A stretch of 57,788 bases of DNA from Neisseria shayeganii 871 (GTDB lineage: Bacteria; Pseudomonadota; Gammaproteobacteria; Burkholderiales; Neisseriaceae): assembly GCF_000226875.1 (NCBI RefSeq), contig NZ_JH164926.1, positions 15,173 to 72,960 on the forward strand. Reading direction: 5' to 3'. Below are positions 44,301-52,391 of this stretch, in pieces (position 1 is the first letter of the stretch; every line of letters starts with the position of its first letter). The notes below the pieces were generated by a model. The model did no database searches. It saw nothing but the letters and a program-made list of their open reading frames with translations, and was not told the origin of the DNA. The translations under genes were made by a program, and so were the position numbers.

Positions 44301-44842
44301 TCGGTTTCGCGGCGGCGTTCTTTATATTTGGAGACGCCGGCGGCTTCTTCGATGTAGGCGCGCAACTCTTCCGGCCGCGCTTCGATGATGCGCGAAATCA
44401 TGCCTTGTTCGATGACGGCGTAACCGCGCGCGCCCACGCCGGTGCCGAGGAAGAGGTCGGTGATGTCGCGGCGGCGCACCACTTGGTTGTTGATGTAGTA
44501 GCTGGATTCCCCTTGGCGCGTGAGCTGGCGTTTGATGCTGACTTCGGCATACTGGCCCCACGGGCCTTGCAGGCTGTGGTCGGCATTGCTGAACACCAGT
44601 TCCACCGAAGCGCGGGGTGCGGGGCGGCGGGTGGCGGCGCCGTTGAAGATGACGTCTTGCATGCTTTCGCCGCGCAGCTGTTTGGCCGAGGCTTCGCCCA
44701 ATACCCAGCGCACGGCGTCGATTACATTGGATTTGCCGCAACCGTTGGGGCCGATTACGGCCACCAGCTGGCCCGGCACGTGGATGGTGGTCGGGTCGGT
44801 AAACGATTTGAAGCCGGCGAGTTTGATGTGGGTGAGGCGCAT
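41354..44842 (-). CDS. smc: Chromosome segregation protein SMC
   Basis: Predicted 1162-aa SMC ATPase that organises and segregates the chromosome. Walker A is GPNGCGKSNVIDAVRWVLGE. Long coiled-coil arms (about 170-490 and 650-1000) flank a hinge (about 500-640, with FRPPQPLPEGRAAWF). The ABC signature is HLLSGGEKALTAMSLVFAL and Walker B is FCLLDEVDAPLDDANTARF. Several DUS fall in the arm-coding region and give short inserts such as FQVA and LQVA. No scpA or scpB is adjacent. Start MRLTHIKLAGFKSF at 44842. Confidence 0.96.
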   Translation of the reverse strand: MRLTHIKLAGFKSFTDPTTIHVPGQLVAVIGPNGCGKSNVIDAVRWVLGEASAKQLRGESMQDVIFNGAATRRPAPRASVELVFSNADHSLQGPWGQYAEVSIKRQLTRQGESSYYINNQVVRRRDITDLFLGTGVGARGYAVIEQGMISRIIEARPEELRAYIEEAAGVSKYKERRRETENRLKDTREHLQRLADLQSELGRQVEKLEKQAAQAERYQTLSAQLAQQQDLLDYVQWQEALTQADAATEQQQAAQAEQDALAAESEAAADTVRQLREAEQEQQQYVHQLNKQHAVLREQTARLEEQLRARQNLLQRSERERLAAQAALQKIDQEQQTLHHELAALAGEIEDTQAELEEWALQVAEHENGLPERETAQHDLDSAFQSQQDESNRLKRELALKQQQLAHAAHSRRQHQDRRDRLLQENQALNLPPEADTETAREQAEYWQNLYEAGEAALQDAEAALEAGRQQFQVAAEHHQNLHQQHLTAQAQQQALAQLLHSSQSDGDFWAATDTDAGGELWQHLSAPDDWQHALSVILAERLHARAVPAGFRPPQPLPEGRAAWFTAGGQAAKKTLPAQAFIHQIRAEPAFQVALQHWLDGVLCAPNLDYALERQQELPLGHLWLTPEGHRIDRIGVVLYDRHSSQNLIRQKARHDQLSAELDALAPRLAAAAAERSRLQAALQQQEQQYKHQQNQQRHHAAQLQTAQAQANELLARTNQGQLRRQHIEQELALLEEEQLVLEHGSDGLHDDIAALEAALADLAGQQQNLGAQRQQGQYALKQAQLALLEANRQYGLVEVALHKQQQRRQTLQHQISALEQQALDWQERQTELALAFETEQNDNGQQEQLDILGEQSLNLQEQIHAAQERLQHTQEQGRASYLKQQEIAQALPRLQNATQNALLRQQEALLNAKRFHENLVGRQANFDALAALAEASGSLSELNQDIGRLAQKIQALGAVNLAALEELAEARERDGYYRSQSEDVQAAIALLEEAIAQIDDETKARFKDTFDAVNEKVQTFFPTLFGGGEATLHMVGDDLLSAGVSIMARPPGKKNSTIHLLSGGEKALTAMSLVFALFSLNPAPFCLLDEVDAPLDDANTARFCNLVKEMSAHTQFLYISHNRLTMEMAEQLIGVTMQEKGVSRIVAVDIKQALQMAETA

Positions 44843-44992
44843 GGGGAACGGGCGGGGCGGAAAAAGGGGTGTATTTTACCCGAATCGGGGCAGGCGGACA
44901 TCGGCCGGCGGTTTTCAGGTAGCCTGTGCGGCTTGGCGGAATGCGGGATGGGGGTGTTGCAATCTTTCCAGTTTCCGCCGCGTGGGGGCGTT

Positions 44993-45022
44993 TTGTTTTG
45001 TCAGCCGGGGAGGTTTTATACT
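44993..45022 (+). promoter_or_regulatory. Promoter of the M23 peptidase-bactofilin operon
   Basis: TTGTTT (44993-44998), 18-bp spacer, TATACT (45017-45022), 35 bp before the ATG. Confidence 0.45.
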
Positions 45023-45057
45023 AAAATCGCAAGCTTTTGAATCCAATCACGAAGCGA

Positions 45058-45939
45058 ATGAGTAAGCAGAAAAAAACCGTGACGGTGATGGTGCTGGACG
45101 CGCAGCGCACCGAAACTTTTGTGATGAGTGCCGGCCGTTTGAAGGCCATCAAGCCCGCTTTGGTGGGCTTGTCGTTTGTTTCCGGCATCTTGTTTACCGG
45201 GCTGTTGGCCTTGGGCTGGCAGCATTATCAAAGTTATGACCGCCTCGCCGTACACGAGCGGGAAAACGTGCGCCTGAGCCGCCAAATCGAGGACTTGAAG
45301 CAGGCGCGTTCCGAAGAAATCACCGCCAGACTCGCCCAGTTGGCCCAATCCGAACAGGCGGTGCAGTATCTGCAGCAGTATCTGCAGCAACGCGGCGTGA
45401 AAGTGGAGTTGCCCGACATTCCGGTTGCCCAGCCGGGTAAAGGTACGGCCCAGGCCGGCGGCCCGGAAATCGTGCTGCCCTCGGCCGATACGCCCGAATT
45501 CAAACAAGCGTTGGACCGGCTGTTGCAAGCGGCTGAAACCGTGCCGCTGGGCCGCCCGGCCGCCGGCTCGATTTCTTCGGGCTTCGGCCCGCGGCCCAAT
45601 CCGTTCAGCGGCCGCGGCAGCGAATTTCACAACGGTCTCGATTTCCGCGGCAGCATCGGCGATCCGATTATCGCCACGGCTAACGGCAAGGTGGAGTTTG
45701 CCGGCACCATGAACGGCTACGGCCAAGTGGTGCGCCTGCGCCACGGCCACGGCTACAGCACGGTGTACGGCCATCTTTCGGCGATTGACGTGCGCGTGGG
45801 CCAGCAAATAGAAGCCGGCGATTTGGTGGGCAAACTCGGCTCTACCGGCCGCTCCACCGGCCCGCACCTGCATTACGAAGTGCGTCTGAACGACGAGCCG
45901 CTTGATCCGGCCGGTTTTTTGAGCCTGGCCGCGCGTTAA
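45058..45939 (+). CDS. M23-family (LytM-type) metallopeptidase
   Basis: Predicted 293-aa peptidoglycan endopeptidase-like protein. One N-terminal membrane helix (LVGLSFVSGILFTGLLALGW), a coiled coil (ENVRLSRQIEDLKQARSEEITARLAQL), then the M23 domain: SGFGPRPNPFSGRGSEFHNGLDF, TVYGHLSAIDVRVGQQIEAGDLVGKLGSTGRSTGPHLHYEV with the HxH pair and its partners. It probably trims septal or side-wall peptidoglycan at the inner membrane's periplasmic face. Coupled with a bactofilin gene 19-22 bp downstream. ATG at 45058 preferred over TTG at 45037. Confidence 0.9.
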   Translation: MSKQKKTVTVMVLDAQRTETFVMSAGRLKAIKPALVGLSFVSGILFTGLLALGWQHYQSYDRLAVHERENVRLSRQIEDLKQARSEEITARLAQLAQSEQAVQYLQQYLQQRGVKVELPDIPVAQPGKGTAQAGGPEIVLPSADTPEFKQALDRLLQAAETVPLGRPAAGSISSGFGPRPNPFSGRGSEFHNGLDFRGSIGDPIIATANGKVEFAGTMNGYGQVVRLRHGHGYSTVYGHLSAIDVRVGQQIEAGDLVGKLGSTGRSTGPHLHYEVRLNDEPLDPAGFLSLAAR

Positions 45940-45960
45940 AGACATGATTCGGAGAATATG

Positions 45961-46389
45961 ATGTTTCACAGCAAAGGAAAAAAAGAGCTGCCGGCGGCGG
46001 TGGACGCCATCGACACCATTATCGGCGCCCAATGCCGGATTCAGGGCGATGTGCTCAGCCAGCAGTCGGTGAAGATTGACGGTGCGGTAGCGGGCAATGT
46101 GCAGGCCGGCGGCATGGTGATCATCGGCGAGAGCGGCGCGGTATGCGGCGACATCCGCTGCGGCGAGCTGATGGTATTCGGCCGGGTGGAAGGCTTGGTG
46201 GAGGTAAACAAACTGCAGCTGAAAGCCACCGCCCATGTGGCGGGCAACATCCGCACCCAAACGCTGCTGGTGGAAGAAGGCGCGGTGTATGCCGGCGACA
46301 TCCGCATGGAGCAGGCCGCCCCGGGCGCGCCGCTGCCGCTGGAAAATAAATCGGACGCGGAAAGAGGAGCCGATCCGGTTTCTGCCTGA
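45961..46389 (+). CDS. Bactofilin
   Basis: Predicted 142-aa (143 if started at 45958) polymer-forming cytoskeletal protein of the bactofilin family. The beta-helix core is IIGAQCRIQGDVLSQQSVKIDGAVAGNVQAGGMVIIGESGAVCGDIRCGELMVFGRVEGLVEVNKLQLKATAHVAGNI. GGAG at 45951-45954 favours the second ATG. Bactofilins recruit cell-wall enzymes; pairing with an M23 peptidase (as in Helicobacter CcmA/Csd1) suggests a cell-shape role here. Confidence 0.92.
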   Translation: MFHSKGKKELPAAVDAIDTIIGAQCRIQGDVLSQQSVKIDGAVAGNVQAGGMVIIGESGAVCGDIRCGELMVFGRVEGLVEVNKLQLKATAHVAGNIRTQTLLVEEGAVYAGDIRMEQAAPGAPLPLENKSDAERGADPVSA

Positions 46390-46409
46390 GAACCTGCTCA
46401 CAGTCTCTG
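46389..46409 (+). repeat. Relic of the second miniature-element end
   Basis: AGAACCTGCTCACAGTCTC matches the end of the 55658-55866 element at most positions. No partner end is found nearby. Confidence 0.4.
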
Positions 46410-46419
46410 CTGACAAAAT

Positions 46420-46480
46420 AAGGCTACCTGAAAACCAGCGACGCAGAAACGCGCGTGGCTGGTTTTCAGGTAGCCTTTTT
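46420..46480. terminator. Extended DUS hairpin terminator
   Basis: AAGGCTACCTGAAAACCAGC (46420-46439) pairs with the complement at 46458-46477, followed by T-run. Ends the bactofilin unit and faces the convergent lipoprotein gene. Confidence 0.85.
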
Positions 46481-46499
46481 GCCGGTTTGGCGCGGCGGA

Positions 46500-47141
46500 T
46501 TAGCGTTTAGAGAAGTCAAGCAATTTGCCGTTTTGGTCGAAATCCAGGCTGTATTCGGCGCGGTCGGTTTCGATGTTGCTGGTTTCCCAAGAGCGTTTTT
46601 GGAGGTGTACGGTCAGAGAGAAGTAAATGTGGTCGGCCTCGGTTTCTTTGGCCTGCACCTCTACGGCTTTTTCATGCCACACTTTGGCGATCTCGGCCAC
46701 GGTGGCGAACTTGATTTGATCCAAGGGGGTGACGTTTGCCGACATATCGCCGTCGCCGGAAAGTTTTACCGGCTGCGGTTCGCTCCACTGGCCGTTTTTA
46801 TAGATGTAGTGGTCGATGTTTTCCGGATTGTTCGGGTCTTGGATGTTGATTTTGATTTTCGAATCATAACTGCCGCCGTAGAAATGAACATTTTGGAACA
46901 CATTCAGCGGTTTGCCGCCGAATTGGGGCAGGGCCTTGAGTGCGTCCTCCGCAGCCTGCAGGGCTTGGGCGTCCCGTAGCAGATTGACGGCCGGGGCTTG
47001 GGCGGACGCTTCGCTTGGTGCTGCTGCTTCGTTGCCGGATGTGCTTTGTGCAGGAGTTTGGGCATCGTTTTGGCCGCCGCAGGCAGCCAGGCCCAAAGCG
47101 GCAGAGATGCACAGCAACCACAGTTTTTGATTCATTTTCAT
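46500..47141 (-). CDS. Lipoprotein, function unknown
   Basis: Predicted 213-aa protein with a typical lipoprotein leader: MKMNQKLWLLCISAALGLAAC, lipobox L-A-A-C, then a Gln/Thr/Ser/Ala-rich linker. The C-terminal part (LPQFGGKPLNVFQNVHFYGGSYDSKIKINIQDPNNPENIDHYIYKNGQWSEPQPVKLSGDGDM...) is beta-rich and shares no family I know. AAGGA lies 7 bp upstream of the ATG. It probably anchors in the inner leaflet of the outer membrane. Confidence 0.8.
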   Translation of the reverse strand: MKMNQKLWLLCISAALGLAACGGQNDAQTPAQSTSGNEAAAPSEASAQAPAVNLLRDAQALQAAEDALKALPQFGGKPLNVFQNVHFYGGSYDSKIKINIQDPNNPENIDHYIYKNGQWSEPQPVKLSGDGDMSANVTPLDQIKFATVAEIAKVWHEKAVEVQAKETEADHIYFSLTVHLQKRSWETSNIETDRAEYSLDFDQNGKLLDFSKR

Positions 47142-47244
47142 CTTGTTGTCCTTTTCTTTTCTCGGTTGAGCGGCCGCGTGATGCTGCCGCGGGCGGTATT
47201 GTAAAGAAAAATAGAGCGTTTATCAAAAAGCAGTATGCCGCGGT

Positions 47245-47727
47245 TTAAACGGCCACTTCCACGGTTTGCGGCTGCAGGCTGTGCAGGGCGGCGGCGGGAA
47301 TGGCCACCAGAAAGCCGCGTTTGCCGCCGTTGATGTAAATGGTGTCGAGCGCCCAAATGCTGTGTTCCACATACACGGGCAGGGCGGTTTTGCTGCCGAA
47401 GGGGCTGGTGCCGCCCACCAGATAGCCCGTCCATTTGTTGGCCTGCTGGGGTGTGGCGGGCTCGATGTGTTTGGCACCGGTTTGGCGGGCCAGGTTGCGG
47501 GTGGAAATCTGGCGGTCGCCGTGCATCAGGGCAAACAGGCCGCGGCCGTTTTCGTCTTGCAGCACGATGGTTTTGATGACCTGGTGTTCGGCTACGCCGA
47601 GTGCGGCGGCCGAATGTGCGGTGCCGCCGTGTTCTTGGTAGTCGTAAAGATGGGGTGTGAATCCGATGCCGTGTTTGCGCAAAAAGCGGATGGCGGGGGT
47701 AACGGGGTATTTGCTGTTTTTCGACAT
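47245..47727 (-). CDS. ybaK: Cys-tRNA(Pro)/Cys-tRNA(Cys) deacylase YbaK family
   Basis: Predicted 160-aa trans-editing enzyme that removes cysteine from mischarged tRNA-Pro. Matches are PAIRFLRKHGIGFTPHLYDYQEH and LGVAEHQVIKTIVLQDENGRGLFALMHGDRQISTRNLARQTGAKHIEPA with the conserved lysine (VIKT), then GYLVGGTSPFGSK. The length equals E. coli YbaK (159 aa). Start at 47727; the frame is open to 47796 without similarity. Confidence 0.93.
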   Translation of the reverse strand: MSKNSKYPVTPAIRFLRKHGIGFTPHLYDYQEHGGTAHSAAALGVAEHQVIKTIVLQDENGRGLFALMHGDRQISTRNLARQTGAKHIEPATPQQANKWTGYLVGGTSPFGSKTALPVYVEHSIWALDTIYINGGKRGFLVAIPAAALHSLQPQTVEVAV

Positions 47728-47847
47728 GGGCGGTCTCAGCCTTTGGCTAGGCGCAAAAGCGGCATTATAGCGGCGCGGCTTTTCAGGCGGGGGCAAATCC
47801 GCTACGATGCGCGGCCGATTGATGTTGATTTAAGAAGGAGAAAAGCC

Positions 47848-48198
47848 ATGACTGTGCAGCATTATCAGCCGACGCCGCGTTTGTCGGACGCCGTGGTGGC
47901 CAACGGTTTTGTGTTTCTGGCCGGCCAGGTGCCGACCAATCCCGAAGCGGATGTGACGGCGCAGACGGAAAACGTCTTGGCGCAGATCGACCAGATTTTG
48001 GCCGACTGCGGTTCCGACAAAGCCCATATCTGCGAGGCGGTGATCTACCTGCCCGATTTGGCCGACTACGACGGCATGAACCGGGCGTGGGATGCCTGGG
48101 TGACGCCCGGCAAAACGCCGGCCCGCGCTTGTGTGCAGGCCAAATTGGCGAATCCGGATTGGAAGGTGGAAATCAAGCTGACGGCGGTGCAGAAGTAA
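47848..48198 (+). CDS. RidA-family reactive-intermediate deaminase
   Basis: Predicted 116-aa RidA/YjgF/UK114-family protein that would deaminate reactive enamine/imine intermediates. It contains LSDAVVANGFVFLAGQVPTNPEADVTAQTENVLAQIDQIL and CVQAKLANPDWKVEIKLTAVQK; the arginine in TPARACVQA corresponds to the substrate-binding position. Length is slightly short of 128 aa in E. coli RidA. AAGGAG precedes the ATG at 47848. Confidence 0.85.
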   Translation: MTVQHYQPTPRLSDAVVANGFVFLAGQVPTNPEADVTAQTENVLAQIDQILADCGSDKAHICEAVIYLPDLADYDGMNRAWDAWVTPGKTPARACVQAKLANPDWKVEIKLTAVQK

Positions 48199-48221
48199 GC
48201 CGCGTTGTTTGAACAATGCCG

Positions 48222-48275
48222 AAAGGCTACCTGAAAGCCGCTGCCGTGTGGCGGAGTGTTCAGGTAGCCTTTTTT
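48222..48275. terminator. DUS inverted pair terminator after ridA-like gene
   Basis: AAAGGCTACCTGAA (48222-48235) and TTCAGGTAGCCTTT (48259-48272), then TTTTT. Confidence 0.85.
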
Positions 48276-48355
48276 ATTTTTGCGAGATGGGGTTCTTGGA
48301 GGCTTTAGTCTCTGTCTGTGTGTGCTATGCGGATGGCGGAGTTCCGCTTGGCCAA

Positions 48356-48874
48356 TCAGAGTTTGGGCAGCAGGGAGCAGTCGAAAGGGTGGGCGAAAAA
48401 GGGGCGCAGCAGGCGTTGGTAATGGGGCAGTTGGCTGAGGTGCTGCGGGTCGCGGCAGTGGAAGGCGAGGTAGAAGCCGCTCAAGACTTCGGCCTGCTGT
48501 TCCATATTCAGGCTGCCGAAATCGGGCACGCCGGCCAAGGGCGGCAGAAGGTAGGCGCGGCGTTTCAGGTAGCCGCCGCTCAGGGCGATTTTGAGGCCGC
48601 CGAGCCAGACGGGAAAGCCGTTTTGGTATTGCCAGACGTGGGCCAGTTCGTGTATCAGCCAGCCGCGCAGGGCGGGTGTTTGGGCCGTAAAGTCGGGGCA
48701 GCGGCAACGGGCGGGAAAGTGGATGTGCCCGGCGGGGGCCATGGCGGTGTGTCGGTCGGGCAGCCACCAGCTGCCGAAATGCAGGCGGATGCGGGCGTAG
48801 TCAAGGCCGTCGCCGTAAATCAGGCGGGCGGTGGCGGTTTCGGCAGCGGTCAGCGGGCGGGAACAGGCGGGCAT
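48356..48874 (-). CDS. Zinc-metalloprotease-like protein (HELAHVWQ)
   Basis: Predicted 172-aa protein with the motif HELAHVWQYQNG, an H-E-x-x-H zinc-binding pattern, in ALRGWLIHELAHVWQ. Family resemblance is to the Rhs/Vgr-associated 'type IV secretion Rhs-like' small metalloprotease-type proteins; catalysis is not proven and there is no signal peptide. A DUS inside encodes GGYLKR. Start at 48874. No T6SS gene is nearby. The function is unknown. Confidence 0.6.
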   Translation of the reverse strand: MPACSRPLTAAETATARLIYGDGLDYARIRLHFGSWWLPDRHTAMAPAGHIHFPARCRCPDFTAQTPALRGWLIHELAHVWQYQNGFPVWLGGLKIALSGGYLKRRAYLLPPLAGVPDFGSLNMEQQAEVLSGFYLAFHCRDPQHLSQLPHYQRLLRPFFAHPFDCSLLPKL

Positions 48875-49013
48875 GGCGCGGTGGTCAATGGTTTCAGGTA
48901 GCTTGATGGGCGGGGTAAAAAGAGCGTGGGCGGTGTGGGGGTTGCTGCTCGGTCTTTAATTGTTTCAGGGTTTCAGTAGGTGTTAAGGGCGTGTTTTTCT
49001 GTTGCTTACAGGC

Positions 49014-49199
49014 TGAGACCTTTGCAAAAACCCCATCTGCGGCGCATTTCTGCGTTGCGCGTTTATGCCCTATGGGTACTGCTCGCTCACTTGCCTATCC
49101 GCATGATATGTCTGTCCCACAGGGATTCCTAGCGTTCACGTTCGCTGCGCTGCTACGCCTTGAACTGCATCCACATCTGAGGGTTTTGCAAAGGTCTCA
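49014..49199 (+). mobile_element. DUS-associated miniature element, copy E (long form)
   Basis: 186-bp long copy. Left flank TTGCTTACAGGCT then GAGACC; right GGTCTC then AGGCTACCTGAA. Target duplication AGGCT, perfect; excision restores an intact DUS. A second opposed DUS follows (49199-49227 hairpin). The 48875-49216 gap holds nothing else. Confidence 0.9.
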
Positions 49200-49228
49200 G
49201 GCTACCTGAAAAGGTTTCAGGTAGCCTG
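49199..49228. repeat. DUS inverted pair
   Basis: AGGCTACCTGAAA and TTTCAGGTAGCCT separated by a few bases, just after the 3' end of element E and overlapping the end of the DUF2062 gene. Confidence 0.6.
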
Positions 49229-49747
49229 TTTCCTGCGCTGCCAGCGGCGGACGGTGCGGTAGCGCCACAGCAGGCGCACGGCGGTGTAGCCGATGGCGGC
49301 CAGGCTGAGGCCGAGCACGGGCACGCCCACCAGCAGGGGTTTGCCGTATTCGGCCAGCCATTTGCCGATTTTGTGCCAATAGCCGGCCTGTTCCCAATCG
49401 GGCAGCGGCGGCAGGCCGGCGGCGGGCTGGCCGGTGAGCAGCAGGCTGCCGATCTGGTAGCCGGCGTAGTAGAGGGGCAGGTAGGTAAAGGGGTTGGAGT
49501 AGAGGGTGGTGACCATGGCCAGGGGCAGGTGGGTGCGCAGCAGCCAGGCGATGACGAAGGCGGTGGCCATTTGGGTGGGGCCGGGCATCAGGCCGCCGAA
49601 CAGGCCGATGGCCACGGAGAGGGCGGCGCGGCGGCGGTTGAGCGTCCAGAAGCAGGGGTGGTCGAACAGCGGGGCGAAGGGTTTGGCCCAGCGCGAGGCG
49701 AAGATTTCTTCGCGCTTGGGCAGCTTCCAGCCGAAAGGCAGTTTCAT
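49217..49747 (-). CDS. DUF2062 membrane protein
   Basis: Predicted 176-aa inner-membrane protein. The DUF2062 pattern is LNRRRAALSVAIGLFGGLMPGPTQMATAFVIAWLLRTHLPLAMVTTLYSNPFTYLPLYYAGYQIG, with about four hydrophobic segments. Function unknown. Its start overlaps the stop of the YecA-like gene by four bases (ATGA). Confidence 0.85.
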   Translation of the reverse strand: MKLPFGWKLPKREEIFASRWAKPFAPLFDHPCFWTLNRRRAALSVAIGLFGGLMPGPTQMATAFVIAWLLRTHLPLAMVTTLYSNPFTYLPLYYAGYQIGSLLLTGQPAAGLPPLPDWEQAGYWHKIGKWLAEYGKPLLVGVPVLGLSLAAIGYTAVRLLWRYRTVRRWQRRKQAT

Positions 49748-50382
49748 GCGTGTTTACCGCAGCAGGCTTTGTATTTTTTGCCGCTGTTGCAGGGGCAGGG
49801 GTCGTTGCGGCCGGTTTTGTGGGCGCGGCGGGCGGGTTGCGGTTTGTTGATGACGGCCTGCCAATAGCGGTAGGCGGCGGTGAAAACGTCGGGCAGCTCT
49901 TGGCGCAGCTCGGCCAGGTCTTGTTCGCTCAGCACCACTTCGCCTTCTTCGTAAACGTCGCTGAAGGCCATCACGGGAAAGAGCAGGTCTTCGAAGTTTT
50001 CGTCGTTGAGGGTGGCGAACCAGTCGGTGGGCAGGCAGTCGAGGGCGTAGAGGTAGGCGGCGCAGACGGGACTCCAGTCGGGCTGGCCGTTTTCGTCGGT
50101 AAAGAGCGTCAGCCGCGGCGATTTGTTTTGCTGCATGTCGCGGCGCATCTGGGTGGCGCAGGCATCCAAGAGGGCGGCGATTTCTTCGCGCTCTTGGGTG
50201 GTGAAGTCGTCGTCGCCCAAGATTTGGGGCAGCCAGAAAGCGGAGCCGCTTGGATCGGGGCCGCTGATGCAGGCGAGCAGGAAGCCTTGAGCTTCGTCTA
50301 TCGGCATGGCTTCGCCGTGGTTGCCGTGTTTGTCGAGCAGGGCGCTCAGGCGTTCGGCTTGTTGCGGGGTGAAGAGGGACAT
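49744..50382 (-). CDS. YecA/UPF0149-family protein with SEC-C motif
   Basis: Predicted 212-aa protein with a YecA-like N-terminus (RLSALLDKHGNHGEAMPIDEAQGFLLACISGP) and a C-terminal SEC-C zinc motif (GRNDPCPCNSGKKYKACCGKH), the same module as in SecA. It probably binds nascent chains or ribosomes; the exact role is unknown. Translationally coupled to the DUF2062 gene. Confidence 0.85.
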   Translation of the reverse strand: MSLFTPQQAERLSALLDKHGNHGEAMPIDEAQGFLLACISGPDPSGSAFWLPQILGDDDFTTQEREEIAALLDACATQMRRDMQQNKSPRLTLFTDENGQPDWSPVCAAYLYALDCLPTDWFATLNDENFEDLLFPVMAFSDVYEEGEVVLSEQDLAELRQELPDVFTAAYRYWQAVINKPQPARRAHKTGRNDPCPCNSGKKYKACCGKHA

Positions 50383-50479
50383 GGCGGTACCTGTTATGGC
50401 GGTAGTAAGGAAAGGGGGATTGTCTGCCCAAATGGTGGCGGCTGGCGGAAAATCACGCGGCGGCCGTGTAATATTGTGT

Positions 50480-51379
50480 TCAGGCCGCAGTGTTGAGCAG
50501 GCGTAGGGCTTTCAGGTAGCCTGATTGCGCCTGAATCAGGCCGATAAAGCGGCCGCCGGGGGCGTAGGCGCGCAGGGGCGTGTGTTCGGGCGTGCCCTCG
50601 GCGGCGGGCGGGGTTTGGCCGTGGCACAGTCTTTGGGCGGCGGTGTCGTCCAGCGCTACGGCGGGCAGGTGTTGCACCAAGACGTCGCAGGGCAGCAGCA
50701 GGGTGTCGCGGGCGGCATCGTCGAGTTCGGCCAGTTGCGGCAGGGTGTGGCTGTCGGCGATGTTGAAGCCGGCGGTGGCGGTGCGGCGCAGGGCGGTGAG
50801 GTGGGCGAAGCTGCCCAGGTGTTTGGCCAGGTCTTCGGCCAGGGTGCGGATGTAGGTGCCTTTGCTGCAGCGCACGTCGATGACGGCGCGCGGCGGGTCG
50901 AATTCTCGGATGTCGATGGCGTAGAGGGTAACGTGGCGGGCGGGGCGCTCGATTTCGATGCCGCGGCGGGCGTATTCGTAGAGCGGGCGGCCTTCGTGTT
51001 TGAGGGCGGAAAACATCGGCGGCACCTGGCGGATGGGGCCGGTAAAGTGGGCGCAGGCGGCTTGGAATTCGGGCAGGGAAACGGCCCGCTCGGTGTGAGC
51101 GACGATGTCGCCTTCGGCGTCGCCCGTGGTGGTGGCTTCGCCCAGTTTGAGGGTGGCGGTATAGGCTTTGTCGGCGTCGAGCAGGTATTGGGCGAACTTG
51201 GTGGCCTCGCCGAAGCAGACGGGCAACAGGCCGGTGGCCAACGGGTCGAGCACGCCGGTGTGGCCGGCTTTGGCGGCGCGGTAGAGGCGGCGGGCCTGTT
51301 GCAGGGCGGTGTTGCTGGACACGCCTTGCGGTTTGTCGAGCAGCAACACGCCGTTGAGCGGACGTTTGGCGGAAGACAT
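50480..51379 (-). CDS. truB: tRNA pseudouridine(55) synthase TruB
   Basis: Predicted 299-aa enzyme that makes pseudouridine 55 in the T-loop of tRNAs. NGVLLLDKPQGVSSNTALQ and AGHTGVLDPLATGLLPVCFGEATKF with the catalytic aspartate (LDPLAT) are diagnostic; CSKGTYIRTLAEDLAKHLG follows. A DUS near the C-terminus encodes SGYLKA. Length matches E. coli TruB (314 aa) approximately. Confidence 0.96.
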   Translation of the reverse strand: MSSAKRPLNGVLLLDKPQGVSSNTALQQARRLYRAAKAGHTGVLDPLATGLLPVCFGEATKFAQYLLDADKAYTATLKLGEATTTGDAEGDIVAHTERAVSLPEFQAACAHFTGPIRQVPPMFSALKHEGRPLYEYARRGIEIERPARHVTLYAIDIREFDPPRAVIDVRCSKGTYIRTLAEDLAKHLGSFAHLTALRRTATAGFNIADSHTLPQLAELDDAARDTLLLPCDVLVQHLPAVALDDTAAQRLCHGQTPPAAEGTPEHTPLRAYAPGGRFIGLIQAQSGYLKALRLLNTAA

Positions 51380-51543
51380 GGGCAGAAACCGTTGTGGGAA
51401 AAGGGGGCGATTCTATTACATTTCCCCCGTCGGGGCGGGGAAATATCGGCGCCGGTTGCGGCGGGCCGGGCAGCCGCCTTTGGCGCGTTGATTTATTTCG
51501 GCCGTCCGACTAAACTGCGCGTTTTTCGTCTGCCGGCGGTATC

Positions 51544-52365
51544 ATGCCCGAATTGCCAGAAGTTGAAACCACCCGTTGCGGCATTGCGCCGCACATCGAA
51601 GGCAAAACCCTGCGTGCGGTGGCGGTGCGCCAGCCCAAGCTGCGCTGGCCGGTGCCGGACGATTTGGCGCGGCAGTTGGCGGGCAGCCGCATTCTGCGCA
51701 TCCGCCGCCGCGCCAAATACCTGCTGTTTGAGTTTGCGCACGGCGTGATGTTGGTGCATTTGGGCATGTCGGGCAGTTTGCGCATTTACGCGCCCGAGCA
51801 CGCGCCGCCGCCGGGCAAGCACGACCATGCCGATTTCACCGCAGAAGACGGCACCGTGCTGCGTTTCCGCGACCCGCGCCGCTTCGGCGCGATTTTATGG
51901 TTTGCCGGCGCGGCTGAGCATCATCCGCTGTTGCAGAATCTGGGCCCCGAGCCGTTGGAGGAAGCGTTTGACGCAGGCTACCTGAAAGCCGCGCTCGAGC
52001 GCCGCAAAAGCCCGATTAAAACCGCCTTGATGGACAATGCCGTGGTGGTGGGCGTGGGCAATATTTATGCCAACGAGGCTTTGTTTGCCGCCGGCATTTC
52101 GCCCTTCCGGGCGGCCTGCAGCCTCAGCCAAGCCGATTGCCGCCGCCTGTGCGAAGAGGTGCGCGCCGTGCTGCGCCGGGCCTTGGCCGCCGGCGGCAGC
52201 ACGCTGCGCGACTTTGTGAACAGCGACGGCGAAAGCGGCTATTTCCAACAGCAATACCAAGTGTACGGCCGGGCGGGCGAAGCCTGCCGTGTGTGCGGCA
52301 CGCCGGTGGCCAAAGCGGTTTTGGGCCAGCGCAGCAGTTTCTATTGCCCGGTTTGCCAGCATTGA
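51544..52365 (+). CDS. mutM: Formamidopyrimidine-DNA glycosylase MutM
   Basis: Predicted 273-aa base-excision repair enzyme that removes oxidised guanine. Begins MPELPEVETT with the catalytic proline 2 and glutamate 3. The H2TH region contains NAVVVGVGNIYANEALFAAGI. A zinc finger CRVCGTPVAKAVLGQRSSFYCPVC closes the protein. An internal DUS encodes AGYLKAALE. Start is fixed by the catalytic N-terminus. Confidence 0.97.
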   Translation: MPELPEVETTRCGIAPHIEGKTLRAVAVRQPKLRWPVPDDLARQLAGSRILRIRRRAKYLLFEFAHGVMLVHLGMSGSLRIYAPEHAPPPGKHDHADFTAEDGTVLRFRDPRRFGAILWFAGAAEHHPLLQNLGPEPLEEAFDAGYLKAALERRKSPIKTALMDNAVVVGVGNIYANEALFAAGISPFRAACSLSQADCRRLCEEVRAVLRRALAAGGSTLRDFVNSDGESGYFQQQYQVYGRAGEACRVCGTPVAKAVLGQRSSFYCPVCQH

Positions 52366-52391
52366 CTTTTGTCTTTATCTTCCCCTGATTG

